A stretch of DNA of 64,000 nucleotides from Rheinheimera sp. A13L (lineage in GTDB: Bacteria; Pseudomonadota; Gammaproteobacteria; Enterobacterales; Alteromonadaceae): NCBI RefSeq assembly GCF_000217935.1, contig NZ_AFHI01000056.1, forward strand, positions 62,001-126,000, written 5' to 3'. The notes beneath the pieces are model-generated. The model was given only the letters and a program-made list of their open reading frames with translations. It did not search any database and was not told the origin of the DNA. The position numbers and the translations under genes were made by a program. This document shows, in pieces, positions 23,959 through 32,084 of the stretch (within the stretch, counting starts at the first letter, position 1; every line of letters begins with the position of its first letter).

Positions 23959-23981
23959 GGGCGACCTTTATGGTCGCCCGC
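23953..23981 (+). repeat. REP-like 27-bp hairpin repeat, copy 1
   Basis: The repeat holds a hairpin GGGCGACC-tttat-GGTCGCCC. The same 27 bases, with one mismatch, occur in inverted orientation at 39920-39946. This copy contains the ogt stop codon. A second small hairpin (TCCCCG/CGGGGA, 23991-24008) follows. Together they may act as transcript-end structures. Confidence 0.75.
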
Positions 23982-24113
23982 ATCAATCAATCCCCGCAGC
24001 GACGGGGAAGGTTCAAATTTTTCGAACATTTAAAGCAAAACTATCCGCTATTGCTTCGATTAAAGAGCTGTTTTAATAGACCTATCAACAGCTACTAACC
24101 AGGTAAAGTAATT

Positions 24114-24998
24114 ATGACAGCCCGTACTTTAAAACAACTGATCCCTGCCATGCTGGCGTCTGACGGCGCTGGCGTAAAAATTAAACGTAGTCTGGGCCAA
24201 AGCCAGGCTGTGCGACTGGACCCGTTTTTAATGCTGGACGCTTTTGGCTCAGACAAAGCCGACGACTACATCGCAGGTTTCCCGGCTCATCCACACCGTG
24301 GTTTTGAAACCGTTACTTATATGCTCGATGGTCATATGCTGCACGAAGATCATTTGGGCAACAAAGGCCATTTAACCAGTGGTGGTGTGCAGTGGATGAC
24401 CGCAGGCCGTGGCATTATCCACTCAGAAATGCCACAACAAGAGTCTGGCCTGATGCGTGGTTTTCAGCTGTGGATCAATTTGCCAGCCGCAGAAAAAATG
24501 AAAGAAGCGGCTTATGTTGATATTCCGGCTGTGGATATTCCGCTGATAAATTTAACGCCGCAAAGTTTTGTCAAAGTGATAGCAGGCGAAACAGAGCTGA
24601 ATGGCAACATTGTTCGTGGTCCTATTTTTGGCTTATCCACCGAACCTTTGTATCTGGACGTACAGTTAGAAGCAGGCCAAAGTCTGACTTTACCTGTCAC
24701 AGTGGGCCACAACGCTTATCTCTATCCTTTTGAAGGCGAGGTTTTTGTGGAAGGCTTAAAGGTAGCCAATCATCACGGCGCAGTATTAACAGATGGTGAC
24801 ACAGTCACAGTCTCGGCACAGGGCAAAGCTCGTTTTATCCTGTTAGCAGCTAAACCCATAGGCGAGACTGTGGTGCAATACGGTCCTTTTGTGATGAATA
24901 AGCCAGAGGAAATTGAGCAGGCTATCCGTGATTATCAGGCCGGAACTCTGACCAATAACCAACAGGCCAAAACCATAGCTATTCATAAATCAACCTGA
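24114..24998 (+). CDS. Pirin family protein
   Basis: A 294-residue bicupin of the pirin family. The N-terminal cupin has FPAHPHRGFETVTYMLDG and HEDHLGNKG, with the metal-binding His residues, then GGVQWMTAGRGIIHSEMP, the family signature. The C-terminal cupin includes LTLPVTVGHNAYLYPFEGEV. Bacterial pirins bind iron; some have quercetin 2,3-dioxygenase activity and others regulate pyruvate metabolism, so the role is not settled by sequence. It appears monocistronic, lying between the REP-like repeat and an ERIC-like repeat. Confidence 0.9.
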   Translation: MTARTLKQLIPAMLASDGAGVKIKRSLGQSQAVRLDPFLMLDAFGSDKADDYIAGFPAHPHRGFETVTYMLDGHMLHEDHLGNKGHLTSGGVQWMTAGRGIIHSEMPQQESGLMRGFQLWINLPAAEKMKEAAYVDIPAVDIPLINLTPQSFVKVIAGETELNGNIVRGPIFGLSTEPLYLDVQLEAGQSLTLPVTVGHNAYLYPFEGEVFVEGLKVANHHGAVLTDGDTVTVSAQGKARFILLAAKPIGETVVQYGPFVMNKPEEIEQAIRDYQAGTLTNNQQAKTIAIHKST

Positions 24999-25005
24999 GA
25001 TCTCT

Positions 25006-25131
25006 TACCCTAAGTAATTGATGTTGCAGCGAGGCGACAAGCAAGTCAGACCCCAGGAGCATAGCAGCGCTATGTGACTGGGGCTGTGAAGCGCAGACAA
25101 CAAAGCTGCAGCTTCAAGTACGACGGGTGTA
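25006..25131 (+). repeat. ERIC-like intergenic repeat, copy 1
   Basis: This 126-bp element begins TACCCTAAGTAATTG and ends CGACGGGTGTA. Its centre is the inverted repeat CCCCAGGAGCATAG...CTATGTGACTGGGG, and GCTGCAGCTTCAAGTACG lies near the end. Length, ends and core follow the enterobacterial ERIC consensus (127 bp, with GTGACTGGGG in the core). Related copies lie at 39723-39846 (inverted) and 50119-50242. Confidence 0.8.
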
Positions 25132-25138
25132 ATTAATG

Positions 25139-25166
25139 AAGGGCAGATGCTATCATCTGCCCTTTC
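25139..25166 (+). terminator. Hairpin terminator upstream of mtnN
   Basis: A perfect 11-bp stem (AAGGGCAGATG, 25139-25149, with CATCTGCCCTT, 25154-25164) has a CTAT loop and is followed by TCTAAT. It may end the pirin transcript or attenuate mtnN, whose start codon is only 20 bp further on. Confidence 0.6.
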
Positions 25167-25185
25167 TAATTCTGAGGATCGGCAG

Positions 25186-25899
25186 ATGCAACTTGTGGGT
25201 ATTATCGGCGCTATGGAGCCGGAAATTGCAATTTTAAAAGCTCAATTAAGCGATATGACCATGGTCAAACTGGCAGATTATGAGTTTTATCAGGGCCGTC
25301 TGGCCGATACTCAAGTGGTATTAGTGCAGTCAGGCATAGGTAAAGTAGCTTCTGCAGTCGCCACCACATTAATGATTAGCCAATTTAAACCGGATTGTGT
25401 GATCAATACAGGCTCGGCAGGTGGTTTTGATCCTGAATTAAATGTAGGTGATGTGGTGATTTCGTCTGAAGTTCGGCATCACGATGTAGATGTCACAGCT
25501 TTTGGTTATGAAATTGGTCAGGTGCCACGTATGCCAGCAGCTTTTACCGCCCATCCGGCCTTAATCAGCGCGGCAGAACAAAGCATTACTACCTTAGGTT
25601 TTTGCAAAACGAAAAAAGGCTTAATCACCACAGGTGATGTCTTTATGTGTCAACCTGAGCGTATTGCTCAAGCCCGTGCTGACTTTCCGACGATGTTAGC
25701 TGTGGAAATGGAAGGCGCTGCCATAGCTCAGGCTTGTTATCAGCTCAATACTCCATTTGTGGTGATCCGCAGTTTAAGTGATATAGCAGGTAAAGAGTCG
25801 CCTACGTCTTTTGAAGCTTATTTAGAAATTGCGTCCAAAAACAGTTCAGCCATGGTGCTGGAACTGCTGAAAAACCTTAAAACAGTTCAGTTAAGCTAA
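25186..25899 (+). CDS. mtnN: 5'-methylthioadenosine/S-adenosylhomocysteine nucleosidase
   Basis: A 237-residue cytoplasmic nucleosidase (Pfs/MtnN) hydrolysing MTA, SAH and 5'-deoxyadenosine to adenine plus the thioribose product, in methionine salvage and AI-2 precursor formation. Landmarks: IIGAMEPEI (catalytic Glu region), QSGIGKVASA, NTGSAGGF, GDVVISSEVRHHDVD, AVEMEGAAIAQ and the catalytic Asp in SLSDIAG. The start ATG 25186 has TGAGGA upstream; an in-frame start at 25147 would overlap the hairpin. The CbiB-like gene follows directly (TAA then ATG), so both are on one transcript. Confidence 0.95.
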   Translation: MQLVGIIGAMEPEIAILKAQLSDMTMVKLADYEFYQGRLADTQVVLVQSGIGKVASAVATTLMISQFKPDCVINTGSAGGFDPELNVGDVVISSEVRHHDVDVTAFGYEIGQVPRMPAAFTAHPALISAAEQSITTLGFCKTKKGLITTGDVFMCQPERIAQARADFPTMLAVEMEGAAIAQACYQLNTPFVVIRSLSDIAGKESPTSFEAYLEIASKNSSAMVLELLKNLKTVQLS

Positions 25900-26859
25900 A
25901 TGCCTTACTGGCTGGACGATCTCTCGGCTTATCCACTGGTACTGCTAAGCATTTGGTTACTTGGCAGTCTGGTTCTTTTGCCACAGGATTATCAGCCTTT
26001 AACTTTTTTCCGCATTTTTGCTAAACAATTGGCCGCTAAAGTTCATCCGGATCCAAACAGAGCCAGCAGTCAGCAGTTGATTTCTGGCAGTTTAGCTTTG
26101 GCTGTGGTGATGTTACCCACCTTAGCTTTACTGGCCCCTTTGTACTGGTTATCGGACTGGCCTTTGGTGCTGGATGGTCTGCTGCTGTATTTTTGTCTGG
26201 ATTTTGTTTATTACCGCAAACAAAGTCACAAAGTAGCTTTGGCTGTCAGTCAGCAACAAAACAGCAGAGCCAAAGATTTATTACAACCTTTGGTGTTACG
26301 CCAAACCCAAAATTTAAGCAGCACAGGTTTATGCAAAGCGACTATCGAAATGTTATGGCTTCGTACCGCCAAGCAATGGATAGGGGTCAGTTTCTGGTTT
26401 TTAATTGGCGGCGGTTTAGCTGCGGTGGCGTATCGTTTGCTGCTGCTATGTAATCAACAATGGAATGATAAACACAGCAATTTCCGCTATTTTGGCCGCC
26501 CTGCCTCTTTGTTAACCCAGTGGGCCAGTTTCCCTGCCAGCCTGATCACAGCGCTGTTGCTGGCTTTGCTGACGGATATCACAGGCGCTGTGCGGCAATG
26601 GCGTCAGGCAGCGAAGCTGAAACTATGTTTGCCACATCTGCTTATTCTGGGGGCTTTGGCTTCTGCCTTGCGGGTGAATCTGGCTGGCCCTGTAGTCTAT
26701 CAGCAACAGAAAAATCAGCGCCAACGGCTTGGACCGGCCCCCTTACCTCAAGTGAATGATATGCTTGGGTCACTGAAATTAAACCGGCAATTCCAGCTTT
26801 ATTCCGCCTTTCTTGTGTTTATTTTCAGCTTGTTACAAAGCCTGTGGCTGATCTATTAA
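25900..26859 (+). CDS. CbiB/CobD-like membrane protein (putative adenosylcobinamide-phosphate synthase homologue)
   Basis: A 319-residue membrane protein with about five hydrophobic segments. HPDPNRASSQQLISGSLALAVV near residue 47, the helix pattern, LLYFCLDFVYYRKQSHKVA, and YFGRPASLLTQWASFPASLITALLLAL resemble CbiB-family proteins, which attach aminopropanol to adenosylcobyric acid. Conservation looks loose and no other cobalamin gene is nearby. It begins immediately after the mtnN stop, a pairing also known in other gammaproteobacteria. Whether it is a true cobalamin enzyme or a diverged relative cannot be decided here. Confidence 0.65.
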   Translation: MPYWLDDLSAYPLVLLSIWLLGSLVLLPQDYQPLTFFRIFAKQLAAKVHPDPNRASSQQLISGSLALAVVMLPTLALLAPLYWLSDWPLVLDGLLLYFCLDFVYYRKQSHKVALAVSQQQNSRAKDLLQPLVLRQTQNLSSTGLCKATIEMLWLRTAKQWIGVSFWFLIGGGLAAVAYRLLLLCNQQWNDKHSNFRYFGRPASLLTQWASFPASLITALLLALLTDITGAVRQWRQAAKLKLCLPHLLILGALASALRVNLAGPVVYQQQKNQRQRLGPAPLPQVNDMLGSLKLNRQFQLYSAFLVFIFSLLQSLWLIY

Positions 26860-27000
26860 CAGGCTTTCTGTTTTTGTAAATTTCTTTGGAACTATGCTGG
26901 ACTTTGTAACGCCATTCGCTGTATTTTCTTAGGCTTCTTGCACCAGATTGACGCTTATATACCTAATAACAATAATAACCCGACCTTCAGAGGATTAGTT

Positions 27001-30000
27001 TTGCCTGTTTTAGCCTTATTGCGCTATGTTTGCGGCCTGCTGCTGCTGTGTTGCCTTTGCACATTTGCAATGGCTGCACCGCTATTGCAGCCATTGACAC
27101 CGGATCAAAACTTATCTCAGGGTTCAGTCAATGATTTATTGCTCGACCGTCAGGGCTTTTTATGGATAGCTACAGATGCGGGATTAAACCGCTATGATGG
27201 CTATCAAAATCTGCTGATTGGTGCAGACTCACCTCAATTGCAAAGCCTGACTTTTACTCAATTAGTATTAGATTCAAAACAAAGATTATGGGCTTTGGCC
27301 CCACGTTCTGGCTTATATGCTTTTGATCCGCTGAAAGCTCAGTTATTTTTACATGCCTCCTTACCCGGTACTGCAACACTGCAAAACCGTTTCGTCAATT
27401 TAATACAATCAGATGACGAACACTTGCTACTCAGTAGCAGAACAGAGCTATATAGTTATCAGACAGACAACAGCCAACTGACTGTTTTAGCCAGATTGGC
27501 CGATATAGCATTAGCAGAGGCCAATATTCGTGTGCTGCTAACAACTCCGGACTGGATACTGCTCGGTACCAGTCATGGCTTAGTCCTCTATGATAAAACC
27601 ACTCAACAACTGAAGCTGGTGCCTCATTTGCCCCAAGGCCAGTCGATGGACTATCAGCGCCATGTTAAAGCCTTACAAATTCAGGATAAACATCTGCTGG
27701 TAGGTACTGTCGAAGGCTTGTATCAACTGGAACTGTCGGCCATAAAACAGTTTTTACAAACAGGACAAACTCCAGCGAGCAAAGAACTGATTGCCGGGCC
27801 TAATGTCTGGAAAATTAAGATCCAGTCTGATCATTTATTAGTGGCGACAGAACGTGGTTTGTTACGTTATACACCAGAGCAAAACAGCACAGCGCTGGTG
27901 CTGAAATTCAGCGAAAGTAATTTTAATTTGTCTGACGACAATATAGTAGCTTTGCAGGAAGACGGTCAGGGTGGTTATTGGCTTGGAAGTCGTTTTGATG
28001 GTGCTTATTATTGGCATCCACGCAGCAAAGCCATTCGCAATTTCAGTCGTACAGGACCTGATGCTTTAAGTAATGACAAAATTACTGCCATAGCTGAAAA
28101 AAGCAGGGAAGAGTTGTGGTTGGGTAGTCGCAATGGCCTGAACTTATTAAATCTGGAAACTCAGCAGGTTCAGCATTTTCTGGTGAACCCGGATCCAAAA
28201 GCCGTCTGGCATACCAGTACCATCATGAATTTGTCGATGGATAAAGCCGGCGACTTATGGTTCTTATCCTCCAGTGGCCTGAATTATTTCTCCAGTCAAC
28301 ATAAAGAGCTGCAACAAGCCCCGGTAGCAGGGCCAGAGCAGCAGGCTGTGCTGAACAAAGCGCGGCCCGGCAGTTGGCTTAATCAGCAGCAACCCTTTTA
28401 TCTGCTGACCAGAGAAAGCTTTTATTTGTACCAGGTGGAAACAGGACAAGCAGAGGAACTCACTGCATTAAAGCAAAAGTTGCCTGCCAGCGAGGTTCGT
28501 GCTGTTTTAGGCAAATGGCCAGGCCAACCAGACTGGCTGGTGTTGTCCGCTTATGAAAAGCTCTGGGCCTACAATGAAAAAACAACAGAGTTAAAGCTGT
28601 TGTACCAGGCCGAAGTAAGTACAGCTTTTAGTATGCGTTTTGCCGATCAGATGGCTTTGGATAAAAACAATACCTTATGGTTCAGCGCTGCAGATATAGG
28701 TTTGCTGGCTTTTGACGCGAAAACTATGCAGCTGAAACATCATTTTCACAGCAAAAACAAACTCAATACCAATGTGGTGTATGCGGTGAACCGCGATCAA
28801 CTGGGCCATATCTGGTTTTCCAGCTTGCATGGCGTCTCTTCGTTAAATGTTGATAGCCTGCATATAGAACAATTCAGTAAAAAAGATGGTTTATCCAGTA
28901 ATGAATTTATCGGCCAAAGTAGCCAAAGGTTAAGCAATGGCGAGATGGCTTTTGGCTCTATTCGTGGAGTGAACCTGCTATCGCCGGCGCAATTGACGGA
29001 ACCCAGGCGCAAACCCCGTATTGTCATTACTCAGCTGGACTTATTGTCTTCGCCTATAGAAAGCCCGCTCACCGATTTATCAGGTCAGTTTTTTAGTTTG
29101 CCTTATAACAGCCAGGGTTTAACCATCAGTTATTCCAGTCTGAATTTCCGTGACAGTGGAAAAATGCGTTACCGTTATTGGCTGGACGGCCCGCAGCGTT
29201 TAGTTTTTCCTGAACAAAGCTCCAGCTCTGTGATGTTCCCTCAGCTGACGCCGGGAGATTATCAGTTTAATGTAGTGGCCGTATCGCCGGTGACAGGCCT
29301 TGAAAGCGAAGTGGCGACTCTGCGCCTTAAAGTAGAACCTGCCCCCTGGCTGAGTTACTGGGCTTATATGGTGTATGCGTCTGTTACCCTGATTGTGATG
29401 CTGTTTTATTTGCGAACCCGGCAAAAACAACAACGTATGCTCAAAGTAGCTCATGCCAAAGTGACCGCCAGTGAACAACGCTTAAAACAAGCGCTGGACT
29501 CCATCGACAGTGGCGCCTGGGAATGGCATGCCCGCAAAAACATTATGTTTGCCTCCCGTATTCACAGCATGCTGGGTTATCAGGAAGCGCTCAATCCGCT
29601 GGCGATGAGCCAACATTTATCTTTATTGCATCCGGAAGACAAAGACGCGTATCAGCAAGCCTGGCTGAAACTAATGCAAACGCCGGATAAAACCTTTGAT
29701 CACACTTACCGTATGCAACATAAAAATGGTAAATGGTTATGGTTCCGCGATATAGGGAAAGTGGCTGAAGTGGATGATGAAGGTCAGCCAGAACGGGTCA
29801 TTGGTACTTTTAGCAACATTACCGAAACCAGGGCGAACCAGGAAAAAGCCCGGCTTTTTGGTGAAGCTTTCCAGCAAACCCGTGACTGGGTGGTGATTTT
29901 AGATGCCAGCCAAAGAGTCATAGCTGCTAACCAGTCTTTTGCTGATGTCTTTGGTTCTGTCGATCAGTATCTGGTTAGCCCAAAAACTCACCATCTGGGC

Positions 30001-31506
30001 ATCAGCCTGCAACGTCGTCGTTTTTACACTTCGTTGTTACGTGGTTTAACTGTTAATCAGCACTGGCAAGGTGAAGAGCTGGTGCACACCCCTGACGGTA
30101 AAGAGCGCCCTGCCCTGATAAATATCAGCGCTATAGGTGATGTGGATAAAGTAGAGTTTTTTGTACTGGTGTTTACCGACATCACAGCACAAAAAGTAGC
30201 AGAAGAAGAATTACGCTATTTAGCCAGCTACGACTCGTTAACAGGCCTACCAAACCGCACTTTGCTGATGGATCGTATTCAACATGGTATAGATCAGGCT
30301 AAACGGGCTAAAAAGTCTCTGGCTTTGTGTTTTATCGATCTCGACAAGTTTAAGCAGGTCAACGATTCTTTAGGTCATGATGTCGGCGATCAATTACTGC
30401 AGGAAGTCGCCAGACGTTTGCGTGCCACTTTAAGAGAAACAGATACCATAGCGCGTTTAGGTGGTGATGAATTTGTGGTATTGCTGGAGAGCTACAAAAA
30501 CGATGACAACATCAGCCATGTAGCCCGCAAAATGCTGCAATCTATTGGCGAACCTATGCAATTAGGCACTCATACCGTCAGCGTATCGCCCAGCATTGGT
30601 ATAGCTGTGTACCCGGACGATGCCACGGACGCCAATTCGTTATTAAAACATGCTGACGTTGCCATGTATCACGCCAAAGATTTGGGCCGTAATAACTTCC
30701 AGTTTTTTATTGCCGAGATGAACGAAAAAGCTCATATGCAACTGGCCAAAGAAACTCAGTTACGACAAGCCTTTAAAGATGGCGAATTTATTAACTACTA
30801 CCAGCCTATTGTCGATTGCCGCAGCCAGTCCGTGATAGGGGTGGAAGTATTAATGCGCTGGAGTCATAAAAATACCCTTATTCCGCCGACCGAATTTATT
30901 CCTATGGCAGAAGATTTACGCTTAATTATTCCTATGACTTTATCTTTGCTGGAACGGGCTTTGGTCGATTTGCAGCAATGGCGTCAGGCCGGATTAGATT
31001 TGTACTTGTCGGTGAATTTATCCACCAGTCATTTAGAACAACTGTCTCTGGCGGAACATACTGAAAAGTTGCTGAATAAATACCAGTTGCCACCCTCTTG
31101 CTTGCGTTATGAAGTGACCGAAAGCGCGCTGATGCGTGACCACGAAAAGGCCATTACCACTATGCTGGCGCTGAACCAACTGGGCATTCAGCTGGCGTTG
31201 GATGACTTTGGTACTGGTTATTCCTCGTTAAAATACTTAAAAGAACTGCCAATAGACGCCATTAAAATTGACCGCAGTTTTGTTAAAGACATTGGCATAG
31301 ATCCGGATGATGAAACCATTATCGAAGCCATTTTGTCGATGGCTGGCAGCTTAGGTATGAGTTGTGTCGCCGAAGGTGTAGAAACTGAACAGCAACTGGC
31401 TTTCTTCAGCAGTCGCCAGTGTTATCTGATCCAGGGTTATTTATTTGCTAAACCTATGCCAGCCATAGAATTGATTAACTGGCTGCATAGCGAACACTTA
31501 AATTAA
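27001..31506 (+). CDS. Two-component-propeller/Y_Y_Y sensor with PAS, GGDEF and EAL domains
   Basis: About 1501 residues. A signal/anchor helix (1-~30) precedes a periplasmic beta-propeller built of Reg_prop repeats (LLLDRQGFLWIATDAGLNRYDG; FWLGSR..., LWFLSSSGLNYF; HIWFSSLHGVSSLN), a Y_Y_Y domain (about 700-780) and a transmembrane helix (about 785-805). Inside the cell follow PAS domains (about 830-1070), a canonical GGDEF site (RLGGDEFVVLL, near 1155) and an EAL domain whose first motif reads EVL (near 1282) but which keeps VNLS, YEVTES, LDDFGTGYSSL, KIDRSFV and AEGVET. Both synthesis and hydrolysis of c-di-GMP are plausible. The start TTG 27001 is set by AGAGGA and the signal peptide; a TTG at 26938 is the alternative. 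Confidence 0.88.
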   Translation: MPVLALLRYVCGLLLLCCLCTFAMAAPLLQPLTPDQNLSQGSVNDLLLDRQGFLWIATDAGLNRYDGYQNLLIGADSPQLQSLTFTQLVLDSKQRLWALAPRSGLYAFDPLKAQLFLHASLPGTATLQNRFVNLIQSDDEHLLLSSRTELYSYQTDNSQLTVLARLADIALAEANIRVLLTTPDWILLGTSHGLVLYDKTTQQLKLVPHLPQGQSMDYQRHVKALQIQDKHLLVGTVEGLYQLELSAIKQFLQTGQTPASKELIAGPNVWKIKIQSDHLLVATERGLLRYTPEQNSTALVLKFSESNFNLSDDNIVALQEDGQGGYWLGSRFDGAYYWHPRSKAIRNFSRTGPDALSNDKITAIAEKSREELWLGSRNGLNLLNLETQQVQHFLVNPDPKAVWHTSTIMNLSMDKAGDLWFLSSSGLNYFSSQHKELQQAPVAGPEQQAVLNKARPGSWLNQQQPFYLLTRESFYLYQVETGQAEELTALKQKLPASEVRAVLGKWPGQPDWLVLSAYEKLWAYNEKTTELKLLYQAEVSTAFSMRFADQMALDKNNTLWFSAADIGLLAFDAKTMQLKHHFHSKNKLNTNVVYAVNRDQLGHIWFSSLHGVSSLNVDSLHIEQFSKKDGLSSNEFIGQSSQRLSNGEMAFGSIRGVNLLSPAQLTEPRRKPRIVITQLDLLSSPIESPLTDLSGQFFSLPYNSQGLTISYSSLNFRDSGKMRYRYWLDGPQRLVFPEQSSSSVMFPQLTPGDYQFNVVAVSPVTGLESEVATLRLKVEPAPWLSYWAYMVYASVTLIVMLFYLRTRQKQQRMLKVAHAKVTASEQRLKQALDSIDSGAWEWHARKNIMFASRIHSMLGYQEALNPLAMSQHLSLLHPEDKDAYQQAWLKLMQTPDKTFDHTYRMQHKNGKWLWFRDIGKVAEVDDEGQPERVIGTFSNITETRANQEKARLFGEAFQQTRDWVVILDASQRVIAANQSFADVFGSVDQYLVSPKTHHLGISLQRRRFYTSLLRGLTVNQHWQGEELVHTPDGKERPALINISAIGDVDKVEFFVLVFTDITAQKVAEEELRYLASYDSLTGLPNRTLLMDRIQHGIDQAKRAKKSLALCFIDLDKFKQVNDSLGHDVGDQLLQEVARRLRATLRETDTIARLGGDEFVVLLESYKNDDNISHVARKMLQSIGEPMQLGTHTVSVSPSIGIAVYPDDATDANSLLKHADVAMYHAKDLGRNNFQFFIAEMNEKAHMQLAKETQLRQAFKDGEFINYYQPIVDCRSQSVIGVEVLMRWSHKNTLIPPTEFIPMAEDLRLIIPMTLSLLERALVDLQQWRQAGLDLYLSVNLSTSHLEQLSLAEHTEKLLNKYQLPPSCLRYEVTESALMRDHEKAITTMLALNQLGIQLALDDFGTGYSSLKYLKELPIDAIKIDRSFVKDIGIDPDDETIIEAILSMAGSLGMSCVAEGVETEQQLAFFSSRQCYLIQGYLFAKPMPAIELINWLHSEHLN

Positions 31507-31663
31507 ATTATTGATAAACAAAAATATTTTCACTTAGCCTTACCCCAAACTATCTCATTTCACCTTCGATTAGACTGTAACCAGCTGATTAACTGTGACT
31601 AAGACTTGACGCCGTCGCAATGCCATCTATGTTGTATTTATCAGAGGAACTGAAGATATAACA

Positions 31664-32084
31664 GTGGAACAAGCAGAGTTACTACCTTTTTGCATTGGTC
31701 AACACCGCCTGGCTATTCAGCTTGCAGAAGTAGGCAGAGTATTACCCGCATTCATGTGGAACGAATTAGCCTATTGCCTTTTGCCTGTGAACGCTATCGT
31801 TCATGGAAAAGATAGAGTGCCGGAGCCCTATGGCTAAAAAGCTCATTGCAGTCCAATTATCTGGTTTGGGTCAGAACAAAGCTGAAGGAATAAACACAAT
31901 TCGCCGTTCAGACAAACTTTACTTAGTACAGGATCCGGACATTGCTTGCATTGGCCCTATGCCTGATGCGGTGCGACGTCTGAGCCTCCAACACTGCATA
32001 CTGGGCCCCCATAGCGTTGCCATTTTTATCAACCATTTGCAACGTGATAAAAGCCTATCCTTATCACAGAAGGAGTCTGAATGA
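31664..32084 (+). pseudogene. Decayed CheW-like gene (frameshifted remnant)
   Basis: From GTG 31664 a 57-codon frame reads MEQAELLPFCIGQHRLAIQLAEVGRVLPA, like the first strand pair of a CheW domain, and stops at 31835-31837. A second frame, open from ATG 31803 to 32084, continues with SDKLYLVQDPDIACIG, resembling the LILIxDLDxFL segment near the end of CheW-like proteins. The central CheW core is not recognisable. Total length (421 bp) is close to a small cheW, so a frameshifted and eroded CheW-like gene is the best reading. The second frame overlaps the start of the next gene by four bases (ATGA). Two separate small proteins remain possible. Confidence 0.45.

Noticed and set aside
26938-27000. 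TTG 26938 as start of the large sensor
   Set aside because: It has no ribosome-binding site and would put an Asn-rich stretch before the signal peptide; TTG 27001 with AGAGGA fits better, though not proven.
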